Assembly (NCBI GenBank): GCA_964501315.1
Contig: CAZCSO010000007.1
Span: 1 to 64,000 of the forward strand
From: UBA5603 sp964501315
Lineage (GTDB): Bacteria > Bacillota_I > Bacilli_A > Izemoplasmatales > Hujiaoplasmataceae
DNA: 64,000 nucleotides
Reading direction: 5' to 3'
Part shown: positions 34,600-43,686 of the stretch, one piece after another
How the letters are laid out: each line of letters starts with the position of its first letter
How positions within the stretch are numbered: position 1 is the stretch's first letter
Made by a program: the position numbers and the translations under genes
The notes under the pieces: model-generated
Seen by the model: only the letters and a program-made list of their open reading frames with translations
Told to the model about the DNA's origin: nothing
Databases searched by the model: none

Positions 34600-35418
34600 A
34601 TGACAACAACGGAATTGATTCGTGTTGCATTGTACGAAGATATGCCATCAGGAGATATTACGACCGATCACTTGTTTACCGATGAGGAATCACAAGCCGT
34701 CATGATTGCCAAAGAAGACGGCGTCATTTCGGGTATTGATGTGGCCAAAGAAACGTTTGAGATTGTCGACGAATCCATCACGGTATCCATTCTTAAAGCA
34801 AATGGATCGAGGGTAGTTAAAGGCGACATCATTGCGACGATTTCAGGGAAGACGTCATCCATCTTAAAAGCCGAACGAGTCGCTTTGAACTTTCTACAGC
34901 GACTCAGCGGCATCGCGACGTTAACGAGTCGATATGTCAAAGAAACATCGGGATACTCCGTCAAAATACTTGATACACGAAAGACAACGCCCACCTTACG
35001 GTTTTTAGAAAAGCGAGCCGTCGTTGATGGAGGCGGTGTCAATCATCGTTTCAACCTCTCGGATATGGTCATGATCAAGGACAATCACATTAAAGCAGCC
35101 GGCTCGATTACCAATGCGGTCAAGATTATCCGAAAAAATGTTCACCATGATGTGAAAGTGGAAGTTGAAGTTGAAACCATAACACAACTTAAAGAAGCAT
35201 TATCGACCGATACCGACATTATCATGTTGGATAATATGAGTTGTGATTTGATGCGGGAATGTGTTCTAATCAATCAACATCAGAAACTTCTAGAAGCCAG
35301 CGGAAATATGACGCTTGAACGAATTAAGGAAGTTTCGATGACGGGCGTTGATTTCATTTCAGTAGGGGCATTAACTCATTCGTATCCTTCCTTGGATATT
35401 TCTTTGCGATTTCGATAA
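34600..35418 (+). CDS. nadC: Nicotinate-nucleotide pyrophosphorylase (carboxylating), NadC
   Basis: Quinolinate phosphoribosyltransferase of NAD synthesis, 272 aa. Motifs: ALYEDMPSGDITT at the N-terminus, ERVALNFLQRLSGIAT (about 90-105), DTRKTTPTLRFLEKRAVVDGGG (PRPP/quinolinate site, split at about 125-147), EVEVET, and EASGNMTLERI (about 230-240). The usual partners nadA and nadB are not in the window, so the quinolinate source is unknown. RBS GGAGG before ATG 34600. Probably co-transcribed with the Fic-like gene 3 nt upstream. Confidence 0.94.
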   Translation: MTTTELIRVALYEDMPSGDITTDHLFTDEESQAVMIAKEDGVISGIDVAKETFEIVDESITVSILKANGSRVVKGDIIATISGKTSSILKAERVALNFLQRLSGIATLTSRYVKETSGYSVKILDTRKTTPTLRFLEKRAVVDGGGVNHRFNLSDMVMIKDNHIKAAGSITNAVKIIRKNVHHDVKVEVEVETITQLKEALSTDTDIIMLDNMSCDLMRECVLINQHQKLLEASGNMTLERIKEVSMTGVDFISVGALTHSYPSLDISLRFR

Positions 35419-35490
35419 AAAAAATGTAACATCGCTATGAAAATACTATTTTTTTCGGTATAATAACCTATTAGAAATTGGTGATGACCC

Positions 35491-37599
35491 ATGCTAAGTG
35501 CAAAGTACGGTTGGAACGTTCTCGTCAATGGAATTGTTCCGGATCAAGACATTTTTTATCACATTTTAAAAAATCGTGGTATCGACGATGCCGAACGCTT
35601 TTTTAGCATGGGAAAAGAAAGTCTTCACAATCCCGCTTTATTACAAGATATGGAAAAAGCTGTCACCCGAATACTAATGGCCATTTCTGCCGATGAACCG
35701 ATTCTAATCTACGGAGATTATGATTGTGATGGCATTACGGCCATATCGGTATTATACCGAGCATTAAAATCGTTGAATGCAAACGTTGACTTTGATCTAC
35801 CCGACCGCTTTTCGGAAGGCTATGGGTTAAATATGAATGCGGTTAACGAAATCATCAAAAAACAGTATCGTTTGGTAATCACCGTCGATAACGGCATCAC
35901 TTGTCTATCCGAAGTTGCGGAACTACAAGCCCATCACATCGATTGTATTATTACCGATCATCATGAACCCAAGAAGACGTTACCCGAAGCCTTCGCCATC
36001 ATTCATCCCAAGATTAGCCCAAATTATCCTTGGAAAGAATTGGCAGGCGTTGCCGTGGCTTATAAATTGGCGTGTGCGATTACTCAATCCGATTTAGATG
36101 ACGTATTGGATTTGGTGATGATTGGAACCATCGCCGATTTAATGCCTTTGAGAGACGAAAATCAAGCACTGGTCAATTTAGGGTTGAAACGATTTCAATC
36201 CACCAAGATATTGGGACTTAAAAAGCTTATTCAGTTTTCCCATTTAGATCAATTGAATGAAACCGCCATCGCGTTTAAAATTGCCCCTAAAATCAACAGC
36301 AGCGGTCGATTGGGAAAGGCTAAGGACGCTGTTCGACTCTTGATTACGGATTCAGAAGAAGAAGCCAATCGCTTGATTATGGATATCGAATCCAATCACA
36401 GTACGCGGAAAGATTTGACGGAAGATGCGTTTTTGACGTGTGAGCGTGTTATGGATAATTCCCACAACGTTTTGATTATTGCCAGTCACCATCTTCATGA
36501 AGGAATTATCGGCATATGCGCACAAAAGATTACTGAAAAATATCAAAAATCTACCTGTGTCATCACCATCGATGGCGAAGGAATCGGTAAAGGGTCGTGT
36601 CGGTCGTTTGGGGACGATAATATTTTAGATATGTTGGACCAATCGAAAGACCTCTTGATTAAATATGGCGGCCATTCGCAAGCAGCAGGGTTAACCATCT
36701 TGCAAGAAAATATCCCTTTGCTTCAAGAACGATTGGATGAATTGGCTCAATCGACTCAAAAACCGATACTTGATATCGACATGGAAGTAGATATAGCGAC
36801 GGTATCATTGACAACGGTTCTCAAGTTAGAAAAGTATTCGTTTTTTACCGGAACGTATCTTTTTAGAGGACTCAGACTTCACGCTAAAACGATTTTGGGT
36901 CAAAAGCATACGAAACTCTTTGTAGAACACAGTCATGGCATCATTGAAGCAATCATGTTTAATCATACCGAATACTTTTACCGTCTCGAAGTTGGCGACC
37001 AAATTGATATCGTGGGTGGCTTGTCCATCAATCAATGGAAGAATCGTCAAACCATGCAGATCTTGATTAAAGATTTACGATGTGATGCGTTTCAAATAGT
37101 GGATTTGCGGAGTTATCCTAAACTGGATCTTTCGGTTATATCGTATCAAGACGATACGGTCGTCATTGATGATAATGCTTTGTTCTGGGAAAAAAATCGT
37201 CAATTGTCAATTCCACCGACCACGAAAACCCTCATCATTTCCGATTTATCGTCGTTATCCTCAGCGTTTCGACGTTCTCCTAAGGACACTTTGGGAGATA
37301 TTTACAAATTGATTAATCATCATCAACCGCTTACGTTTGCTCGGCTAGTAACGCTGGTAACGATGCCAAATTGGGTTATCAAGCAATTTGTAACCGTGTT
37401 GGAAGAACTGTCGTTAATCGAGGAAGATAACGGAATGCTATCGATTATCAAATCGACCATCAAACGCGACGTTAATTCGTCGACGACCTATCAAGCATTA
37501 TTGAATTCAAAAGCCACATTCGATTGGTTGTCAGAGACACCCATCGAACAAATAAAACGTGATATTACATCATTTTGGGAGGATACACCATGCGTTTAG
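35491..37599 (+). CDS. recJ: Single-stranded-DNA-specific exonuclease RecJ
   Basis: 5'-3' ssDNA exonuclease for recombination and repair. DHH-phosphoesterase motifs: GDYDCDGITAISVLY (about 72-86), VTVDNGIT (about 131-138) and ITDHHEPK (about 151-158). The DHHA1 region includes KYGGHSQAAGLTI (about 391-403), and OB-fold and extra C-terminal domains follow. 702 aa, a little shorter than B. subtilis RecJ (about 786). ATG 35491 follows GGTGATG. The last 10 nt overlap apt. Confidence 0.94.
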   Translation: MLSAKYGWNVLVNGIVPDQDIFYHILKNRGIDDAERFFSMGKESLHNPALLQDMEKAVTRILMAISADEPILIYGDYDCDGITAISVLYRALKSLNANVDFDLPDRFSEGYGLNMNAVNEIIKKQYRLVITVDNGITCLSEVAELQAHHIDCIITDHHEPKKTLPEAFAIIHPKISPNYPWKELAGVAVAYKLACAITQSDLDDVLDLVMIGTIADLMPLRDENQALVNLGLKRFQSTKILGLKKLIQFSHLDQLNETAIAFKIAPKINSSGRLGKAKDAVRLLITDSEEEANRLIMDIESNHSTRKDLTEDAFLTCERVMDNSHNVLIIASHHLHEGIIGICAQKITEKYQKSTCVITIDGEGIGKGSCRSFGDDNILDMLDQSKDLLIKYGGHSQAAGLTILQENIPLLQERLDELAQSTQKPILDIDMEVDIATVSLTTVLKLEKYSFFTGTYLFRGLRLHAKTILGQKHTKLFVEHSHGIIEAIMFNHTEYFYRLEVGDQIDIVGGLSINQWKNRQTMQILIKDLRCDAFQIVDLRSYPKLDLSVISYQDDTVVIDDNALFWEKNRQLSIPPTTKTLIISDLSSLSSAFRRSPKDTLGDIYKLINHHQPLTFARLVTLVTMPNWVIKQFVTVLEELSLIEEDNGMLSIIKSTIKRDVNSSTTYQALLNSKATFDWLSETPIEQIKRDITSFWEDTPCV

Positions 37600-38102
37600 A
37601 AGATTACATTACCAATGTTCCTGATTTTCCGATTTCGGGGATTCAATTTAAAGATATTACACCCTTGATTGGCGACAAAGTTGCGTATCATTACGCCATT
37701 GATCAATTGGCTCACTTCGCACAAGAACAACAAGCTGAAATCATCGTTGGGCCGGACGCTCGCGGATTTATCTTCGGATCACCCGTTGCGTATGCCATCC
37801 ATGCAGGGTTTGTTCCAGTCCGGAAACCGGGGAAATTACCCCGAGAAACCATCCAATACGATTATGATCTCGAGTATGGAAAAAACACGCTTGCGATGCA
37901 TAAAGACGCCATTAAACCAGGACAAAAAGTGGTTATTATCGATGATTTGTTGGCTACCGGTGGCACGATGGAAGCGACCATTAAACTAATCCAAGCTGCA
38001 GGCGGAATTGTTGCCGGATTGGGCTTTTTAATCGAACTCACCGACCTAAATGGTCGTTCAAAATTGACTGGATTCCCCGTAAAAGCATTAATTTCGTATT
38101 AA
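37590..38102 (+). CDS. apt: Adenine phosphoribosyltransferase
   Basis: Purine salvage enzyme making AMP from adenine and PRPP, 170 aa. It has the PRPP loop VVIIDDLLATGGTMEATIKL (about 113-132), VGPDARGFIFG (about 53-63), and FPISGIQFKDITPLI at the N-terminus. ATG 37590 follows GGGAGG. The recJ-apt-relA order is common in Firmicutes and places AMP salvage beside ppGpp metabolism. Confidence 0.97.
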   Translation: MRLEDYITNVPDFPISGIQFKDITPLIGDKVAYHYAIDQLAHFAQEQQAEIIVGPDARGFIFGSPVAYAIHAGFVPVRKPGKLPRETIQYDYDLEYGKNTLAMHKDAIKPGQKVVIIDDLLATGGTMEATIKLIQAAGGIVAGLGFLIELTDLNGRSKLTGFPVKALISY

Positions 38103-38125
38103 CGGCTTACTTAGGAGGCGATAGA

Positions 38126-40312
38126 ATGACTAAAGAAGAAATTTACAAGCCATTAGAATCTGCCATTTCTAGTTATCTATCGAAACCCGAACACCTGGAT
38201 TTTATCCGAAAGGCGTTCGATTTTTCCTATGAAAAACATCAAGGTCAACTTCGAAAATCCGGAGAACCTTACATCATACATCCCGTCCAAGTGGCGTGTA
38301 CCCTCGCTGAATATCAAGTCGATCCATCAACGATAGCCAGCGGGTTATTGCACGATTTAATTGAAGATACCGATACGACGTATCAAGATTTGAAGTCATT
38401 GTTTGGCGAAGAAGTCGCAGATATTGTTGAAGGATTGACGAAATTACATCTTTTGCATTATCAAGGTACGAAAGCCTCAGAACAAGTGAAAAATCATCAA
38501 AAAATGGTTTTGGCAATGGCAAAAGACATTCGCGTCATCTTTGTCAAACTTTCGGACCGCCTTAATAACATGCGAACCTTATCGCATTTGGATTCCGAAC
38601 GCCAAATGCGGATCAGTCGTGAGACATTGGACATTTTCGCGCCCATCGCTCACCGACTGGGTATGTATCGTTTAAAAGCGGAATTGGAAGACTTGGCCTT
38701 CAAGTTCTTGGATTATGAAGAATATACCGACATCGCAAAGCAGATAAAGGATAAAAAAGGTCATCGAGAAGTTGATATCAAACTGATGCAAAATGAGTTG
38801 AGCGAACTTCTCAAATCCGAAGGTTTTCAACATTTTGCCATTAATGGCAGAATCAAAAACATCTATTCCGTTTACCGAAAAATGCACCTCAAAGATTTGG
38901 AATTTGAAGAAATCAACGATTTGTTAGCTTTACGAATTATCGTCGACACCATCAGTGATTGTTACCGGGCAATCGGGATCGTTCATTCGAAGTTTGTTCC
39001 TGTACCAGGACGATTCAAAGATTACATCGCTATGCCGAAACCGAATATGTATCAATCGCTCCATACGACGGTTGTTTATCACGGTAAGATATTTGAAATT
39101 CAAATTCGAACGCGACAAATGGATGAAATTGCCGAAAAAGGGGTTGCAGCTCACTGGGCATATAAAGAAAGCCAAGGACAAAGCCGTAAGAATATTGAAG
39201 ACATCGTATCATCAAAATTACGTTGGTATTCCGAATTAATTCGCTATACCGAAGAATCCAATTCCGATGAGGAAATATTGAATATTTTCACCGACGATAT
39301 CTTAAATGCAAACGTCTACGTTTTCACGCCGAATGGCGATATTATTGACTTAACCGCCGGTGCGACACCGCTCGATTTTGCGTTCAGAATTCATACCCGA
39401 TTGGGCGAGAAGACCGTAGGTGCCATCGTCAATGGCAAAATTGTTCCGCTCGATTACACGCTCAAAACGGGTGATGTCGTCGAAATCAAAACCTCTCAAA
39501 ATGCCGTTGGTCCCAATGACAACTGGTTGAAAATAGCAAAAACCAGCAATGCTCGCAGCAAAATCAAGAATTTCTTAAATCGTCAACGTCGCGATTACTT
39601 AATTGAAACCGGTCGCGAGGATCTTGAACGAGAGATTCAAAACCGTCGCGTTATCATCACCTTATCGGATAATAAATGCAAAGAATTATTTGAAAATAAA
39701 GGTGTCAAATCGATTGAGGACATGTATTACGAAATTGGTAAAAACGTGCTCTCTCCCATCACCGTCATCAATGCGTTCTTAGGTAAAGAAATGCTATCTG
39801 AAGACGAACTGATCGATCAAATCAATAAAACACCGGATACCAAACGTCAGGGAAAACTTCGGACAATGCATTCGGATGTCAATGTGATTGTCGAAGGATT
39901 GTCCAATCCGTCGGTCAAATTGGCGAATTGTTGTACGCCGGTATTGGGCGATGAAATCGTGGGATTTATTACCAAAGGTAGCGGTATTGTTGTCCATAGA
40001 AAAGAATGTAAAAACATTCAAACGTATCAAACCGAACGGTTAATTGATGTTTTCTGGGGAAACAATACGGCTCGAAAGTACCAAACTCAAATCAAAATCA
40101 CCGTATTGAATCGTGATAATGTTTTAGCTGATATCATCAATGCCGCAACCTCTTCAAAAGGAAAAATAACGCAAGTTTCCGCTCAAGTAAGCCGTTCAAA
40201 AGAAGGCATTATTAAAATGAAGATAGAAGTCGGATCGGTTATTGAACTCGATCAGATTATCGCAAACATATCCAAAATTCGGGGTGTTTATTCACTCGAG
40301 AGGGTTGCCTAA
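38126..40312 (+). CDS. rel: Bifunctional (p)ppGpp synthetase/hydrolase Rel
   Basis: 728-aa stringent-response enzyme. It has an HD hydrolase domain with HPVQVACTLAEYQVD and GLLHDLIEDTD (His-Asp pair at about 76-77), indicating active hydrolase. The synthetase domain has RIKNIYSVYRKM and ALRIIVD (about 240-275). TGS (VFTPNGDIIDLTAGATPLDFAF, split at about 395-415), a zinc-finger-like NCCTPVLGDEIVGF and a C-terminal ACT domain follow. RBS TTAGGAGG. The TAA stop overlaps the dtd start codon (TAATG). Confidence 0.96.
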   Translation: MTKEEIYKPLESAISSYLSKPEHLDFIRKAFDFSYEKHQGQLRKSGEPYIIHPVQVACTLAEYQVDPSTIASGLLHDLIEDTDTTYQDLKSLFGEEVADIVEGLTKLHLLHYQGTKASEQVKNHQKMVLAMAKDIRVIFVKLSDRLNNMRTLSHLDSERQMRISRETLDIFAPIAHRLGMYRLKAELEDLAFKFLDYEEYTDIAKQIKDKKGHREVDIKLMQNELSELLKSEGFQHFAINGRIKNIYSVYRKMHLKDLEFEEINDLLALRIIVDTISDCYRAIGIVHSKFVPVPGRFKDYIAMPKPNMYQSLHTTVVYHGKIFEIQIRTRQMDEIAEKGVAAHWAYKESQGQSRKNIEDIVSSKLRWYSELIRYTEESNSDEEILNIFTDDILNANVYVFTPNGDIIDLTAGATPLDFAFRIHTRLGEKTVGAIVNGKIVPLDYTLKTGDVVEIKTSQNAVGPNDNWLKIAKTSNARSKIKNFLNRQRRDYLIETGREDLEREIQNRRVIITLSDNKCKELFENKGVKSIEDMYYEIGKNVLSPITVINAFLGKEMLSEDELIDQINKTPDTKRQGKLRTMHSDVNVIVEGLSNPSVKLANCCTPVLGDEIVGFITKGSGIVVHRKECKNIQTYQTERLIDVFWGNNTARKYQTQIKITVLNRDNVLADIINAATSSKGKITQVSAQVSRSKEGIIKMKIEVGSVIELDQIIANISKIRGVYSLERVA

Positions 40313-40761
40313 TGAAACTGGTGGTTCAGCGTGTCACATCCGCTTCGGTTCGTGTGAATCAGAGTATAGTATCAGAGATTCAACACGGTCTGGTTGTACT
40401 GGTAGGGGTCAAAACCGATGATACGGTGGATGACGCACGCTATTTGGCTCGAAAAGTCGCATCGCTTCGCATTTTTGAAGACGATAATGGCAAAATGAAT
40501 CTTGATATTAAACACGTATCGGGAGCAATTCTATCGGTTTCTCAATTCACGCTTTATGGCGATGTAAAAGATGGTAATCGTCCGTCCTTTACCTTGGCAG
40601 CGAACGGTGAAACGGCATTCCCTATCTACGAAGCATTCAATCGCTTCTTGCAAGATGATCATCAGTTGACTGTAAAATCAGGCGTATTTGGCGCGCATAT
40701 GGCAATCTCTTTGGAAAACGACGGTCCTGTCACGCTGATTCTTGATTCACGAAAATCGTGA
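40312..40761 (+). CDS. dtd: D-aminoacyl-tRNA deacylase
   Basis: 149-aa enzyme that hydrolyses D-aminoacyl-tRNAs and Gly-tRNA(Ala). Signature segments: MKLVVQRVTSASV at the N-terminus, SQFTLYGDVKDGNRPSF (about 79-95) and the C-terminal substrate loop NDGPVTLILD (about 136-145). The rel-dtd pairing is usual in Firmicutes. It overlaps rel by one base and ends in a small CACGA/TCGTG hairpin. Confidence 0.96.
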   Translation: MKLVVQRVTSASVRVNQSIVSEIQHGLVVLVGVKTDDTVDDARYLARKVASLRIFEDDNGKMNLDIKHVSGAILSVSQFTLYGDVKDGNRPSFTLAANGETAFPIYEAFNRFLQDDHQLTVKSGVFGAHMAISLENDGPVTLILDSRKS

Positions 40762-40777
40762 TAACGGCTGTTTTTGT

Positions 40778-40806
40778 TTGACATTAAAACCGAATAATAC
40801 TATAAT
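40778..40806 (+). promoter_or_regulatory. Promoter of acpP
   Basis: TTGACA (40778-40783), 17-nt spacer, TATAAT (40801-40806): perfect consensus, matching the high demand for acyl carrier protein. Confidence 0.9.
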
Positions 40807-40844
40807 TTACATAGAATACACGAACTATTATGGGAGGATTTCAT

Positions 40845-41102
40845 ATGGATAAGAAACAAGTCATTTTTGACAAGATAAAAGAAATCATCGTTACAGAATT
40901 AGGTGTTAAACCTGAAAAGGTTGTTATGGAAGCGGCTTTAGCCGATGACTTTGGCGCCGATTCATTAGACGCGTTGGAATTATTCAATCAAATCGAAAGT
41001 GAATTTCTCGTTACGATTTCCGATGAAGCGGCTATGAAGATGAAAGATGTCTCGGATCTTGTCAACTTTGTCGTCGAACACGTAAACGAAAGTTATTTCT
41101 AA
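40845..41102 (+). CDS. acpP: Acyl carrier protein
   Basis: 85-aa acidic four-helix protein. The phosphopantetheine attachment Ser is in FGADSLDALELFNQIE (about Ser 43). ATG 40845 follows GGGAGG; the in-frame ATG at 40830 overlaps that site. It carries acyl chains for fatty-acid or lipid synthesis, fitting the plsY and DegV/FabT-like genes upstream. Its promoter and downstream hairpins mark it as a short unit; partial read-through into hisS is possible. Confidence 0.95.
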   Translation: MDKKQVIFDKIKEIIVTELGVKPEKVVMEAALADDFGADSLDALELFNQIESEFLVTISDEAAMKMKDVSDLVNFVVEHVNESYF

Positions 41103-41117
41103 AATCAAGCTTATTTA

Positions 41118-41163
41118 CCTCTATTAAAGAGGATATCGTCCTTGTAATGAGGGCGATTTTTTC
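41118..41163 (+). terminator. Tandem hairpins between acpP and hisS
   Basis: First hairpin CCTCT-ATTAA-AGAGG (41118-41132). The second is ATCGTCCT (41135-41142) with AGGGCGAT (41150-41157), 7-nt loop and a T-tract to 41162. The second is a credible terminator; the first may help or compete. Confidence 0.78.
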
Positions 41164-41179
41164 AAAAAGGAGAACGATT

Positions 41180-42496
41180 ATGATTACTAAAGTTAAAGGA
41201 ACTCAAGATATCTTACCATCCGAATCCGCTGCTTGGCAACAAATGGAATCGGCCATTCATCAGGTTTCAAAACTGTTTCATTTTTCGGAAATTCGCACGC
41301 CGATTTTTGAATCCAGCGAACTTTTTCATCGTGGAGTCGGCGACACCACCGATATCATCAAGAAAGAAACGTATGATTTTTCCGATCGTGGAGATCGGAT
41401 GATTACGCTGAGACCCGAAGGAACTGCCGGTGTAGTACGTAGCGTCATAGAAAATAAACTGTATGCGTTGCCTAATCTTCCCATTAAGACGTATTACGTT
41501 GGCCCGATGTTTCGGTACGAACGTCCGCAAAAAGGCCGTACGCGTCAATTCCATCAATTTGGCGGCGAAGCGATGGGATCGTATGATCCTAAGATGGATG
41601 CCGAAGTGATTTGTTATGCCGTCACTTTATTTAAAGCCCTCAACTTGAACAATGTAATCGTAAAGATAAATTCATTAGGCGACAAACAGAGCAAGTTATC
41701 GTATCGTGAAACGTTATTAAATTATTTACAACCCTCTATTCACGAACTGTGCAGCGATTGTCAACATCGCTATTTGGAAAATCCCTTACGTGTTTTGGAT
41801 TGTAAAGTGGATCATGATCACCCCGTTTTAAAAAACGCTCCGAAACCCTTGGATTCGTTGAACGAAGAAGACCGCAATCATTTTAATCAGGTCTTAGCTT
41901 ATTTAGATGCCATGAACATTGATTACGTCGTTGATCCAACCTTGGTCAGAGGCTTGGATTATTACACGCATACTGTTTTTGAGTTTGAGGCCGATCTACC
42001 TACTTTGGGCGCACAAGCGACCTTAGGCGGAGGCGGTCGGTATAATGATTTGGTTAAAAGCCTTGATGGGCCTGAGTTTCCAGCAGTTGGATTTGCTTTA
42101 GGATTAGAACGACTCCTCTTAGCGATGGAAAGCCTCAAGAAACCGACGAAAGAACCTTCCATTCACGCATTCTTACTCTCCATCGGCCAAAAGGCAGCCG
42201 TTGCTTCCATGAAAATAATGATGGATTTGCGGTATGGCGGACTTGTTTGTGATATGGATTATTTTGATCACAATCTCAAAGCGCAATTTAAACAAGCCGA
42301 ACGACAAAATCCGCTGTTTTTGTTAATTTTAGGTGACGATGAACTCGAACGTAACGTCATCAACGTCAAAAATTCAAAAACACAAGAGCAGACCCAAGTA
42401 CCCATTCCTTCTTTATACGATTATTTGTTGGATGAATTGGATAAACTTCATTCATGCAATGGCAGTTGCGATCATTGTCAAGAAGGTTGTGAATAA
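41180..42496 (+). CDS. hisS: Histidyl-tRNA synthetase
   Basis: Class II synthetase, 438 aa. KGTQDILPSES opens it; motif 2 FRYERPQKGRTRQFHQFG (about 112-129), the His-A loop LVRGLDYYTHTVFEFE (about 255-270), and motif 3 VGFALGLERLLLAME (about 300-314) are intact. The C-terminal anticodon domain is followed by an unusual tail with Cys 426, 430, 433 and 437. ATG 41180 follows AAGGAG; an upstream ATG at 41147 is inside the terminator stem. No T-box fits in the 77-nt leader. Confidence 0.96.
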   Translation: MITKVKGTQDILPSESAAWQQMESAIHQVSKLFHFSEIRTPIFESSELFHRGVGDTTDIIKKETYDFSDRGDRMITLRPEGTAGVVRSVIENKLYALPNLPIKTYYVGPMFRYERPQKGRTRQFHQFGGEAMGSYDPKMDAEVICYAVTLFKALNLNNVIVKINSLGDKQSKLSYRETLLNYLQPSIHELCSDCQHRYLENPLRVLDCKVDHDHPVLKNAPKPLDSLNEEDRNHFNQVLAYLDAMNIDYVVDPTLVRGLDYYTHTVFEFEADLPTLGAQATLGGGGRYNDLVKSLDGPEFPAVGFALGLERLLLAMESLKKPTKEPSIHAFLLSIGQKAAVASMKIMMDLRYGGLVCDMDYFDHNLKAQFKQAERQNPLFLLILGDDELERNVINVKNSKTQEQTQVPIPSLYDYLLDELDKLHSCNGSCDHCQEGCE

Positions 42497-42527
42497 TTGA
42501 TTTTTGGCTGTTTTTTAAGCAGTATTA

Positions 42528-42536
42528 TGCTATAAT
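42528..42536 (+). promoter_or_regulatory. Extended -10 promoter of the AI-2E-family gene
   Basis: TGC then TATAAT (42531-42536), 25 nt before the TTG start. No strong -35 is seen. Confidence 0.65.
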
Positions 42537-42561
42537 ACGTTCAAGAAGGATGTGATGGTCG

Positions 42562-43686
42562 TTGAAGAAACAACCCATTTCAGATCAAACCCTCAACCGT
42601 GTTTTAAAATACTTAGCGATTATTTTGTTAGCGATGGTTATTTTGTTTATGGCCATTCAATTTCGGGATTTGTGGAATTGGATTTTTAGCGCCGTTAAAC
42701 GTGCCATTGTTCCCGTTGCTTTGGCTTATTTGATTGCCCTTATCATTTTTCCTTTGGTCAAATATTTGGAAAAGAAGGGCATTGGTCCGAGAGGATTATC
42801 GTTGGCCATTGTCTTTATTTTGGCGGCGGGGCTTATTTTCACAGCGTTTTATTTCATTACCCCCTTCGTCATAACTGAAATTCGTGATTTTTTCACCTAT
42901 GATTTTCCTAAGATCATCACCTACCTTACCGTTGATATGCGCGATGATTTCATCTTGAGTCCCGAAGTGTTCGACCAAATCATGGGCTACATCGAAGACA
43001 ACAATGTCATTGATGGCTTTTTGACGGGATTGTTACCATCGCTTTTAGCGTCATTGGGATCGATTGCATTACCGACGATTACGACCATCTTTTTGTTGCC
43101 CATCATGCTCATTTACTATTTGCTCGACTACGAAACAATCAATGAAAAAATACGTTCGATCGTACCAGTGAAACACGAGAAGAATGTCGCTGAATTAGGC
43201 TCACGTTTAAATCAGACTGTGGGAGCTTATCTTCGTGGTCAGTTAATGTTAATGTTGGCTATCGGTGCCGTTGCGACCATCATCTATAAACTGATTGGAC
43301 TAAAGTATTACTTTGTCTTTGGTTTGATTGTTGGCATTACCAATATCATTCCGTATTTTGGAACCGTGCTTGCGGCTGCGCCGCCGCTCCTGTACTCATT
43401 CATCAGTGCTCCGGTGGGACCGGGACCGCTTTTGGTTTTATTGGTCAATGTGGTCGTTCAATTTATCGAAGGTAATATCTTTCAACCCATTATTATGGGA
43501 AAACAACTCAAAATGCATCCGATTGTCATCATTGTTTCGATTTTATTCTTTGGAACTTTATTTGGCGCAATCGGCGTCATCTTTGCATCGCCCATTGCCG
43601 CTTCGATTCGCGTCATTTGGAATTTCTTTAAAGAACTGAATGAAAAGAAAAATCAAACCACTCAAGAAGGCGTGGCGAATCCCTAA
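42562..43686 (+). CDS. AI-2E family transporter (YdiK/TqsA-like membrane protein)
   Basis: 374-aa polytopic membrane protein of the PF01594 family. About eight hydrophobic segments are visible. The hallmark GLIVGITNIIPYFGTVLAAAPP lies at about 254-275, followed by the FIEGNIFQPIIMGKQLKMHP loop. Members have been linked to autoinducer export, Na+/H+ exchange or general permease roles; the substrate is unknown here. It starts at TTG 42562; no in-frame ATG exists nearby, and GGATGTGATGG precedes it. Its stop overlaps the next gene (TAATG). Confidence 0.88.
   Translation: MKKQPISDQTLNRVLKYLAIILLAMVILFMAIQFRDLWNWIFSAVKRAIVPVALAYLIALIIFPLVKYLEKKGIGPRGLSLAIVFILAAGLIFTAFYFITPFVITEIRDFFTYDFPKIITYLTVDMRDDFILSPEVFDQIMGYIEDNNVIDGFLTGLLPSLLASLGSIALPTITTIFLLPIMLIYYLLDYETINEKIRSIVPVKHEKNVAELGSRLNQTVGAYLRGQLMLMLAIGAVATIIYKLIGLKYYFVFGLIVGITNIIPYFGTVLAAAPPLLYSFISAPVGPGPLLVLLVNVVVQFIEGNIFQPIIMGKQLKMHPIVIIVSILFFGTLFGAIGVIFASPIAASIRVIWNFFKELNEKKNQTTQEGVANP

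Noticed and set aside
36826..37050. 74-aa minus-strand frame within recJ
   Set aside because: Antisense to a conserved gene and without start signals.
41103..41179. T-box before hisS
   Set aside because: The gap is 77 nt and is filled by two simple hairpins.
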